Assembly: GCA_035363115.1 (NCBI GenBank)
Contig: DAOSEM010000001.1
Span: 1,246,730-1,310,729 of the forward strand
DNA: 64,000 nt
Direction: 5' to 3'
Origin: Syntrophales bacterium
Lineage (GTDB): Bacteria; Desulfobacterota; Syntrophia; Syntrophales; PHBD01
Within the stretch, counting starts at the first letter, position 1; each line of letters opens with the position of its first letter. Both the position numbers and the translations under genes were made by a program. Shown here piece after piece: positions 34,864-41,882 of the stretch. The notes beneath the pieces are model-generated. The model was not told the DNA's origin. It did no database searches and saw only the letters and a list, made by a program, of their open reading frames with translations.

Positions 34864-35784
34864 TTAAGCCTGCAGCCCGCGCATCTTGATTCTTTCCACG
34901 ATGCCTCCCCTTCTCAATAAGGATGTGTATTCTTCATGACGGATAACCTGCTTCAGGTATTCTATGTTGTTGTTGATGCTTTCTATGTACAAATCACTGT
35001 CGATGCCCCACCTGACCCGAAAGTGTAGTTTCATATGCTTGTAGACGCTTCCAAGGTCATATTCCATCCGATTCAGTGTAACATGATAAAATTGCAGAGT
35101 CTTAGAGAGCAGGTCATATTCATTTTCATAACCGGCAATGCCCGCTTCCTTAAATTCATAATAAAGAAAGAGGAGTTTTTCGAGATAGAGACGATCGGCC
35201 ATCTGCCCGAGAAGGTCAGCCGTGCCCAGAATTTTACCTGCTGTTTCAACCTCTTGATTAAGAAAACGAATTTCGTTGATTCGCTCGGTGAATCCTGTGC
35301 ACAGCAGTATATCTCCAAATGATTTCCATTCGTTCGCGAAGCTTGGATGGCCGGCGAAATAATGGTTACAAAAATCAATGCTTCTCAGGATATGATCATT
35401 CGTATATTTTGCTCCGGTGCCACTTGTGTCATCAAGGGTTTGATTATAACCCGTATCGTGCATCAGCGCGCTGATGATGTCGATGTTGATCATCTTTTCT
35501 GAAAGCAATTTGCCGTCAACGAAAGCACCATGAATGAGTCGCGCCGTTGCCAGAAAAACTTCCATGGTATGACGCAAATCATGGTATTCTGTATTACATG
35601 CCTGAAATCCTGGATAATTGCCCTCAAAGAGCCTTATGATGTCTTGAAACACATGGGATATTTCCTTGATTGAAAAGGAAGGATCAATGCTGTGCAGGAT
35701 GATTTCGACTTCATGAAAAATTGTCTCTGGATCGTCGATATCGACGAGGCTGATAAGCTTTTGGGTGCTATTATCCTTTTTCAT
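34864..35784 (-). CDS. HD-domain phosphohydrolase, cyclic-nucleotide phosphodiesterase-like
   Basis: The product is 306 residues. The metal-binding His/Asp pattern runs TEYHDLRHTMEVFLATARL, then SALMHDTGYNQ, then TNDHILRSI. The spacing recalls class I 3',5'-cyclic nucleotide phosphodiesterases, which share the HD fold. No sensor, membrane or GGDEF domain is attached. Substrate may be a cyclic mononucleotide or another nucleotide; this cannot be decided by eye. The gene is AT-rich relative to the window (many Ile, Asn, Lys codons ending in A or T) and lies in the low-GC block next to selC, so recent acquisition is possible. The ATG at 35784 starts MKKDNSTQ. Confidence 0.72.
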   Translation of the reverse strand: MKKDNSTQKLISLVDIDDPETIFHEVEIILHSIDPSFSIKEISHVFQDIIRLFEGNYPGFQACNTEYHDLRHTMEVFLATARLIHGAFVDGKLLSEKMINIDIISALMHDTGYNQTLDDTSGTGAKYTNDHILRSIDFCNHYFAGHPSFANEWKSFGDILLCTGFTERINEIRFLNQEVETAGKILGTADLLGQMADRLYLEKLLFLYYEFKEAGIAGYENEYDLLSKTLQFYHVTLNRMEYDLGSVYKHMKLHFRVRWGIDSDLYIESINNNIEYLKQVIRHEEYTSLLRRGGIVERIKMRGLQA

Positions 35785-36035
35785 GATGTTTGATATGGTA
35801 TCTGTCTCAGTAGCGTTGTTGCGGGATGCCTGAGTGCCATCCGGGGCCTGGGTATATAGGGGACGGTTTTTTCCCAGATTGTATTTTCGCCATCACGTTC
35901 GGAGGAGGGTATGGACACGATAGACGATACCTGACACATGATGCATGGATCATCGTCGCCTCATCGACAATGCGACCGCAAACCCTTCTTTTCAAATTAA
36001 TATTTAGTCTATATCCGTTTAGAGATAAGTCACAA

Positions 36036-36073
36036 TATACCAAAAGGTTCATTTTTCTATACTTTTGGGTATA
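36036..36073. repeat. Inverted repeat in AT-rich intergenic DNA
   Basis: TATACCAAAAG (36036-36046) and CTTTTGGGTATA (36062-36073) are inverted copies differing by one inserted G, around a 15-base loop. It could be an operator, a hairpin or a remnant of a mobile element end; no neighbouring gene decides between these. Confidence 0.45.
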
Positions 36074-36401
36074 GATTGGGACATGTGATCGGTGAAAACC
36101 AGATGGTGACAGACCGTGCCGGAAGAAATGCATGCTGGTATGCCGAACCTGGTAGATGGAGCGGCTGCATGATTCAGCACATGCAGCAACTCACGTGGCT
36201 TGAGGTGAGATGGAGGAGGAAACGGATGTGCACTCCGGTCTAAAAACACTCCTCCTGTTTTCATAAGACAACAATGAGAAGGGACTATCGATGGACGAGC
36301 TCCAAATGGTCACCGATCATGCACGACGGGAAAGCCTGCTGAAATATGCAGCTGTCCAGGCGGAAGCAAAGCGCACAACAACGACGAGAGTGGTCAAGCC
36401 T

Positions 36402-36420
36402 GGGGACAGAACGGGGACAG
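36402..36420. repeat. Paired GGGGACAG direct repeat
   Basis: GGGGACAG occurs twice, 11 bases apart. The same octamer appears in the hairpins at 41826 and 55413, so it seems to be a dispersed intergenic element of this genome. Confidence 0.4.
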
Positions 36421-36456
36421 GAAAAAGACAGCGGATGATTGAAATGATTGAAAAAA

Positions 36457-36554
36457 TGGCGGAAGTGCATGGGAATCGAACCCACCTGAGAGGTGTCTAG
36501 CCCCTCACTCCGGATTTGAAGTCCGGGAGGCCCACCAGTGACCTTGGCACTTCC
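36457..36554 (-). tRNA. selC: tRNA-Sec (UCA), selenocysteine tRNA
   Basis: 98 bases including an encoded CCA. The acceptor stem is eight base pairs (GGAAGTGC with GCACTTCC), the anticodon loop reads CTTCAAA with UCA (36517-36519 on the plus strand) between CCGGA/TCCGG stems, the variable arm is long (GAGGGGCTAGACACCTC) and the T-arm is TGGGTTCGATTCCCA. These are the features of selenocysteine tRNA. It lies 35 bases downstream of moeA on the same strand and may be co-transcribed with it. Its presence means the organism makes selenoproteins, probably formate dehydrogenase or similar. Confidence 0.95.
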
Positions 36555-36589
36555 GCGCGTTCGGGTTTATAGCAGAATCGAGTCTGCTT

Positions 36590-37831
36590 TCAAAGATATT
36601 CCGGCCGCTCCACCGCCCACCAGCCGTCGTCGATGACCTGAACCGTGACTTCACTGCCGGCCTTGACCAGCGTGACGTCTTCCGGAACGACGACGAGGCC
36701 GTTTGCCTGGACCATCGATTTGAGGATCCCCGACCCCTGCTCGCCGGTCGTCCGGACGACGACGCGGGCGTCTTCCCGCTCCAGGCGGGCCCTCAGGAAC
36801 GTCCTTACCCCCTTGCCTTTCTTGATGTCCTCCATTGTAACGGCCTGGACGGTTTTGCGGAAGATGTGCCGGTGGCCCGCCATTTTCAGGAGGGAAGGCC
36901 GGACGAACTGCTCGAAGGAGACCATGGAAGAAACCGGGTTGCCGGGGAGGCCGAAGAGGGGAACGCCCTCCATCTCTCCGAAGGCCAGGGGCTTGCCCGG
37001 CCGCATGGCAACCTGCCAGAACTCGATCCGGTTCCCCTCGCTTCGCAGTATGTCCTTCACCAGGTCGTAGTCCCCCATGGATACGCCGCCCGACGACAGG
37101 ATCACGTCGGCCCGGAGGGCCATGCGGAACTTGGCTGTGAGGTCCTCCCGGGTGTCGCGGGCGATGCCGATCATCAACGGAACGGCGCCGCAGGCCGCTG
37201 CCTGGGCGGCCGAGGAGTAACTGTTGCTGGAGATGATCTTCCAGGGCGTTACGGGCTCGTCGATGTCCGCCAGTTCATCACCCGTCGCCAGGATGGCCAC
37301 AAGGGGCCGTTGGTAGACGGAGACGAAGGAGCGACCCAGGGAGGCCAGCATGCCGATCTCGGCGGGGCGGATGACCTCTCCCCGCCGAATGACCGTCTCG
37401 CCCTCCCGGACGTCTTCACCAGCCCGGCGGATGTCCTGACCTTCCTGGACAGGCACCAGGATGCGGACGTTGTTCCCGTCTTTCTCCGTGTCCTCCACGC
37501 GAAGCACCGCGTCGGCCCCTGCGGGCAGGGGGGCTCCGGTCATAATCCGCGTGGCCTGTCCCGGGCCTACCTTCTTCTTTGGAACGGACCCCGCCGGCAG
37601 GTCCTCGATCACCTTCAGGATGACTGGTTTTTTCGGGGAGGCGCCGAACGTATCCTGCCATCGCAGGGCGTAGCCGTCCATGGCGGAGTTGTCTTTCGGC
37701 GGGATGTTGCGGGGGGCCGCCACGTCCTCTCCGAGGACCCGTCCCAGGGCATCGAGGATACCGACCCTCTCCAGGCCCAGAGGCGTTATGGAATTCAGAA
37801 TGCAGTGGAGGGCTTCATTGACGGATATCAT
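36590..37831 (-). CDS. moeA: Molybdopterin molybdenumtransferase
   Basis: The product is 413 residues, the usual MoeA length. Recognisable segments are the N-terminal ISVNEALHCIL, DNSAMDGYAL, ATRIMTGAPLPAGADAVLRVE, LATGDELADI, the MoCF-type motif SSGGVSMGDYDLVKD and GLPGNPVSSMVSFEQFVRP. It inserts molybdate (or tungstate) into adenylylated molybdopterin, the step after MogA, encoded at 60516-61010. The ATG at 37831 starts the conserved ISVNEA helix; a GTG nine codons upstream (37858) is an alternative and neither has a clear ribosome-binding site. It is followed by selC, linking molybdenum and selenium supply. Confidence 0.95.
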   Translation of the reverse strand: MISVNEALHCILNSITPLGLERVGILDALGRVLGEDVAAPRNIPPKDNSAMDGYALRWQDTFGASPKKPVILKVIEDLPAGSVPKKKVGPGQATRIMTGAPLPAGADAVLRVEDTEKDGNNVRILVPVQEGQDIRRAGEDVREGETVIRRGEVIRPAEIGMLASLGRSFVSVYQRPLVAILATGDELADIDEPVTPWKIISSNSYSSAAQAAACGAVPLMIGIARDTREDLTAKFRMALRADVILSSGGVSMGDYDLVKDILRSEGNRIEFWQVAMRPGKPLAFGEMEGVPLFGLPGNPVSSMVSFEQFVRPSLLKMAGHRHIFRKTVQAVTMEDIKKGKGVRTFLRARLEREDARVVVRTTGEQGSGILKSMVQANGLVVVPEDVTLVKAGSEVTVQVIDDGWWAVERPEYL

Positions 37832-37913
37832 ATGGCTGACACATTGAAGATCCTGCACGATAGAAGAAGTATCCGCGGGATTCGTTTCTTATCCCTGGTT
37901 GATGAATCGGTGT

Positions 37914-38798
37914 TCAACTCTGTATGTAATGTATTCCTGTACGTTGAATGAGTCCCCGCTTCAGCAGATACTCCAGATGCTTCCTGATCAGGGCGCTTTC
38001 GGCAAAGTCGAAAAATGCCTTGGGGGTTCTTGGTTTGCCGTAACAGATCCAGGCGTTCGTGATTTCCTGGAACGTCCGTTTACGCTTCAGGAACGCCAGG
38101 ATCTTCCGTTCCCGTTCAAAGATCACTTCTTCGTAACGATGCCACAGGGGGCCCGGCGGACTGTTGAATATACCCGCCTCATGGCTGGCCAGCCATACCC
38201 TGGCGGAAATCCCCTGAAGCCGGCGAATGGAATCAAGGGTCTGCTCGATGCTGGAGTAGCGGTCTCCATACCAGGGGCCGAACGGCGTCAGGTCGTAATC
38301 GCCGATAAAGAGGATTTTCGAATTCCGGAAGAAGAAAGAAAGATTGCCCGGTGTATGGCCCGGCGTGGCGATCACTTCCACCTGCTCCGACCCGAGGTCG
38401 ATGACCTCCCCGTCCTGAAAAAAGCGCGAGGGCTGGCGGGGGCGGTATCGGAACTGCTCTTCCATGAAGCGCCTCCAGTAATCCCTCTCCTCCATTCCCT
38501 CGATTCCATACCAGTCCAGAAAGACGGAAATGCCGCTCATCGGTGGGGCGTCCCGCTCGGAAATCCAGATGGGCAGGTCTTCGAAGACGTCGATCTCTCC
38601 GAAATGATCCTCGTGGAAGTGGCTGAGCCAGACCTCCTTCACCTTTCCCTTTTTGTGGATATCCTGAAGAATTTCGCGGTCGGAGGACGGGTCGATAATG
38701 ATCCCCGCCTCCTCGATGAAAAGGGAGTGGCAGTAGGGATACTTGCCCCCGTTCAGGCCGGGGATGAACTCAATTGGACCAATCTGTTTTCGTTCCAT
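37914..38798 (-). CDS. Metallo-beta-lactamase-fold hydrolase
   Basis: The product is 294 residues. The metal motif is intact: SHFHEDHFGEID, His in ATPGHTPGNLSFFF, Asp in LFIGDYDLTPFG and His in VWLASHEAG. A C-terminal winged-helix-like segment (residues ~225-290, FLKRKRTFQEITNAWICYG) resembles that of LACTB2/RNase-Z-like and glyoxalase-II-like MBL proteins. The substrate is unknown. The ATG at 38798 is chosen because a good promoter lies so close upstream that the next ATG (38807) would precede the expected transcript start; that makes the message nearly leaderless. Confidence 0.85.
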   Translation of the reverse strand: MERKQIGPIEFIPGLNGGKYPYCHSLFIEEAGIIIDPSSDREILQDIHKKGKVKEVWLSHFHEDHFGEIDVFEDLPIWISERDAPPMSGISVFLDWYGIEGMEERDYWRRFMEEQFRYRPRQPSRFFQDGEVIDLGSEQVEVIATPGHTPGNLSFFFRNSKILFIGDYDLTPFGPWYGDRYSSIEQTLDSIRRLQGISARVWLASHEAGIFNSPPGPLWHRYEEVIFERERKILAFLKRKRTFQEITNAWICYGKPRTPKAFFDFAESALIRKHLEYLLKRGLIQRTGIHYIQS

Positions 38799-38808
38799 GA
38801 TGTGCATG

Positions 38809-38839
38809 ATTATATAGAGGGCGTATCGGATGCTGTCAA
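38809..38839 (-). promoter_or_regulatory. Strong sigma-70-type promoter for the MBL-fold gene
   Basis: On the minus strand, a perfect TTGACA (38834-38839) is followed after 17 bases by TATATA (38811-38816), or after 19 by TATAAT (38809-38814). The predicted transcript start (~38802) is only about four bases before the chosen ATG. Confidence 0.6.
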
Positions 38840-38907
38840 GAACCGACTGACATCCAACCGGCATCCGACAGGAACCCATGGGCGGATGGATGTCCTTGCC
38901 ATTTTGC

Positions 38908-38937
38908 TTGACCGTTCCTCCATTCATCCGTTATAGG
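38908..38937 (+). promoter_or_regulatory. Candidate promoter for adk
   Basis: TTGACC (38908-38913), 18 bases, then TATAGG (38932-38937). It would give a leader of about 55 bases before the adk ATG. Match quality is moderate. Confidence 0.35.
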
Positions 38938-38998
38938 GGGCTCCTGTTTCGGGATCTCGCGGAATCAACATTATGATAAAATATCGGGAGGTTGTGTT

Positions 38999-39646
38999 AT
39001 GAGGATCATATTGCTGGGCGCCCCCGGGGCCGGCAAGGGAACGGTGGCCAAGCTGCTGACGGAATTCGACGGCTCCGTGCAGATCTCCACGGGAGACATC
39101 CTGCGGGCCGCCGTGAAGGAGGGGACGCCCCTCGGAAAAGAGGCCAAGGGCTACATGGATAGGGGCGACCTGGTTCCGGACAGCCTCATCATGAAGCTCA
39201 TGGAGGTCCGCCTGCAGGATCCGGACTGCGCCAGGGGATTCATCCTCGACGGCTTCCCCCGCACGATTCCGCAGGCTGAGGCCCTGAAGACCCTGCTGGC
39301 GAACCTGAAGATCCGCCTCGACTTCGTGGCGAACCTGGATGTGCCCCGGGACGTCATCCTGGACCGCCTCACCACCCGGCGGACCTGCTCGAATCCAGAC
39401 TGCCAGGAGATCTACAACGTCAAGAGCAATCCCCCCGGCCCGGACGGCTCCTGCAAGAAATGCGGAAGCCCCACCATCCAGCGGGCCGACGAGACGGAGG
39501 AGGCCATCTCCTTCCGCCTGGAGACCTACAATTCCAAGACGGCTCCCCTCATCGGCTTCTACGAAAAGGAAGGGCTTCTGAAGACCTTCTTGTCCCTGAG
39601 CAGCAAGGACACCGTGGAGGCCGTCAAGAAGGCCCTCCAGGCCTGA
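38999..39646 (+). CDS. adk: Adenylate kinase, zinc-binding LID type
   Basis: The product is 215 residues, the normal long form. The P-loop LLGAPGAGKGTVAKLL opens it, and the AMP-site segment STGDILRAAV, GFPRTIPQAEAL and DRLTTRRTCSNPDCQEIYN follow. The LID contains four cysteines (CSNPDC and CKKC), so a structural zinc is expected. It interconverts AMP, ATP and ADP. GGGAGG lies seven bases before the ATG. The gene is followed by a helicase gene on the same strand after 76 bases. Confidence 0.97.
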   Translation: MRIILLGAPGAGKGTVAKLLTEFDGSVQISTGDILRAAVKEGTPLGKEAKGYMDRGDLVPDSLIMKLMEVRLQDPDCARGFILDGFPRTIPQAEALKTLLANLKIRLDFVANLDVPRDVILDRLTTRRTCSNPDCQEIYNVKSNPPGPDGSCKKCGSPTIQRADETEEAISFRLETYNSKTAPLIGFYEKEGLLKTFLSLSSKDTVEAVKKALQA

Positions 39647-39722
39647 ATTCGAGTCGCCGGGAAGGGAGAGAGAAGCGGAAGTCCTGCGTCCGTCCGGACG
39701 GCTCCGCTTGCGGGAGGCGCGG

Positions 39723-41687
39723 GTGTCCAGGAAAATCGACTACGGGAAGGAACTCAACGAAGAACAGCGGGGGGTCGTCCTCGAAGAGAGCGGTCCGCTG
39801 CTCGTCATAGCAGGCGCCGGGAGCGGCAAGACCCGGACGCTGACCTACCGGGTGGCCCGTCTCATCGAAACGGGCGTGCCGCCCAACCGGATCCTCCTGG
39901 CCACCTTCACGAACAAGGCCGCCTGGTCCATGCTCTCCCGGGTCCGGTCCCTTCTCGGGCTGGAACTGGAGCGCTTCTGGGGGGGCACGTTCCACTCCGT
40001 GGCGCACCGGATCCTCCGCCGCCACGCCGACCGCCTGGGCTACGAGCGGAGCTTCTCCATCCTGGACGCCGAGGACGCGGTCTCCCTCGTAAAGGCCTGC
40101 ATCGCCGAGCTGGACCTGAAGAAAAGCTCCGAGAAGTTTCCCAAGGCGGAGGTCGTCCAGAGCATCCTGAGCTTCTCCGCCAATACCGACACCCCCGTCG
40201 GGGACGTCGTCTTCAGTCGCCATCCTTTTTTCATCTCCCGGGCGGACGACATGGCCGCCGTGGCCGGGCGCTACCGCGAGCGCAAACGGAAGCTCCAGGC
40301 CATGGACTTCGACGATCTCCTCCTCAACGTCCGGCAGCTCCTGGCGGAGCACCCGGAGGCGCTCGAGGAGTACCGGGGACGCTTCCTCCATGTGCTGGTG
40401 GACGAGTACCAGGACACGAACGTCATCCAGGCGGACCTGGTGGATCTCCTGGCCTCGGGCCACCGGAACCTGATGGTGGTGGGTGACGACTCGCAGAGCA
40501 TCTATTCCTTCCGGGGGGCCGACTTCCACAACATCCTCCGCTTCCCGGAGCGCTACCCCGACTGCCGGGTGTTCCGCCTGGAGACGAACTACCGCAGCAC
40601 GCCGGAGATCCTGAACCTGGCGAACCTGAGCATCCGGAACAACGAGAAGCAGTTCGAGAAGACCCTGCGGGCCGTCCGCACGGAGGGGGTGAAGCCCGTC
40701 CTGGCGACGGCGTCGTCGGTGCTCCAGCAGGCCCAGTTCGTCGTCCAGCGCATCCTCGAGCTGGAAAGCACGGTGCCGCTCCGGGACATCGCCGTCCTGT
40801 ACCGTGCTCATTACCACTCCATGGAGCTGCAGATGGAGATGACCCGGCGGGGGATCCCCTTCGAGATCCGCTCGGGCATCCGGTTCTTCGAGCAGGCCCA
40901 TATCAAGGACGTGACGGCGTACCTGCGGATCCTGGCCAACCCGGGCGACGAACTGGCCTGGAAGCGCGTCCTGCCGCTGTACGGCGGACTCGGGAAAGTC
41001 GCGGCGGAGAAAGTCTGGCGCTTCGTTTCGTCCCAGTCGGAGCCCCTGGCTTCGCTGGATTCGGAGGCCTTTCTCAAGGGGGCCACCCGGACGGCCCTGC
41101 CGGGGCTGAAGCGGTTCCGGGAGGTCATGCGGCGCCTCTGGGAGCAGGCCGGCGACGCCACGGTTGCGGACCTCATCGGCCTCGTCCTGGAGGAGGGATA
41201 CCGGGACCATCTGTACGAGCTGTACCCGGAGGCGAGTTTCCGGGAAGAGGACCTGCAGCAGCTGGCAAACTTTTCCGGAGGATTCGAACGGCTGGAGGAC
41301 TTCCTGAACGAGCTGGCGCTCCTGACGAACCTGGAGAAGGAGGACGTGGCCGCTTCGTCCGATGCGGACAAGGTGACCCTGAGCACCATCCACCAGGCCA
41401 AGGGGCTCGAGTGGTCTTCCGTGTTCCTGATCTGGTGCGCCGAGGGCATGCTTCCCCTGGCCCGGGCCCTGAACGACGAGGGCGGGGTGGAGGAGGAGCG
41501 GCGGCTTTTCTACGTGGCCTCCACCCGGGCGAAGGACCAGCTCTACCTCTGCTACCCCGTGTCGGACTACCGGCGCGGCATGGGCTCCATGATCGTTCAG
41601 CCCTCCCGCTTTATCCGGGAGCTGGCCCCCCGGTACCAGGGGATGCGGGAGAGGCCGTACGAGGAGTGGCTGGTGGACGAAGCGTAG
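39723..41687 (+). CDS. UvrD/PcrA-family ATP-dependent DNA helicase
   Basis: The product is 654 residues, an SF1A helicase. Walker A is VIAGAGSGKTRTLTYR; motif Ia LATFTNKAAWSML; motif II HVLVDEYQDTNVIQ; motif III VVGDDSQSIYSFRG; motif IV ETNYRSTPEILN; motif V STIHQAKGLEWSSVFL; and motif VI FYVASTRAKDQLYL. It unwinds DNA 3'-5' in repair or displaces RecA. It is shorter than E. coli UvrD (~720) and has a reduced C-terminal tail, like the Rep/PcrA relatives in Deltaproteobacteria. The start is GTG at 39723, chosen because GGGAGG sits six bases before it; a TTG at 39708 lies upstream in frame. Confidence 0.93.
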   Translation: MSRKIDYGKELNEEQRGVVLEESGPLLVIAGAGSGKTRTLTYRVARLIETGVPPNRILLATFTNKAAWSMLSRVRSLLGLELERFWGGTFHSVAHRILRRHADRLGYERSFSILDAEDAVSLVKACIAELDLKKSSEKFPKAEVVQSILSFSANTDTPVGDVVFSRHPFFISRADDMAAVAGRYRERKRKLQAMDFDDLLLNVRQLLAEHPEALEEYRGRFLHVLVDEYQDTNVIQADLVDLLASGHRNLMVVGDDSQSIYSFRGADFHNILRFPERYPDCRVFRLETNYRSTPEILNLANLSIRNNEKQFEKTLRAVRTEGVKPVLATASSVLQQAQFVVQRILELESTVPLRDIAVLYRAHYHSMELQMEMTRRGIPFEIRSGIRFFEQAHIKDVTAYLRILANPGDELAWKRVLPLYGGLGKVAAEKVWRFVSSQSEPLASLDSEAFLKGATRTALPGLKRFREVMRRLWEQAGDATVADLIGLVLEEGYRDHLYELYPEASFREEDLQQLANFSGGFERLEDFLNELALLTNLEKEDVAASSDADKVTLSTIHQAKGLEWSSVFLIWCAEGMLPLARALNDEGGVEEERRLFYVASTRAKDQLYLCYPVSDYRRGMGSMIVQPSRFIRELAPRYQGMRERPYEEWLVDEA

Positions 41688-41825
41688 CAGCGGGCCCGGA
41701 AAATGTCCGGATGCTGCGTTACGCTTCATCCGTCGTCGTTGGACGTACAAAAGAGTACGCCTCATTCCTCCGGGCTTGCGTGCCTCGCCTGCGGGCGATT
41801 TGCGGACCCGTTCAAAAGACAAAAA

Positions 41826-41849
41826 GGGGACAGGCTCATGCCCGTCCCC
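41826..41849 (-). terminator. Rho-independent terminator for the citrate-synthase gene
   Basis: GGGGAC and GTCCCC (outer stem) with inner GGC/GCC and a TCAT loop. Read on the minus strand it is followed by TTTTT (41821-41825 complement). It lies 34 bases after the stop at 41883. Confidence 0.7.
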
Positions 41850-41882
41850 CTTCCTGTGCAAAGTCAAATCCGACTCGTTTTT

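Larger units (their letters stand above)
35785..36456. other. AT-rich intergenic block ending at the selC 3' end
   Basis: About 670 bases without a confident gene. It contains an imperfect inverted repeat (36036-36073, listed separately), the string GGGGACGG followed by a T-run near 35859-35872, and two direct copies of GGGGACAG at 36402-36409 and 36413-36420. An ORF at 36291-36500 runs into the tRNA and is not accepted as a gene. Confidence 0.5.

Noticed and set aside
36291..36500. 69-residue ORF with a possible ribosome-binding site
   Set aside because: It reads through a GGGGACAG repeat and into selC, whose antisense translation gives the familiar spurious tail AEVHGNRTHLR.
36571..36588. 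AGCAGA/TCTGCT hairpin after moeA as a terminator
   Set aside because: The six-base stem overlaps the moeA end and lacks a U-run on the minus strand; termination before selC is not supported.
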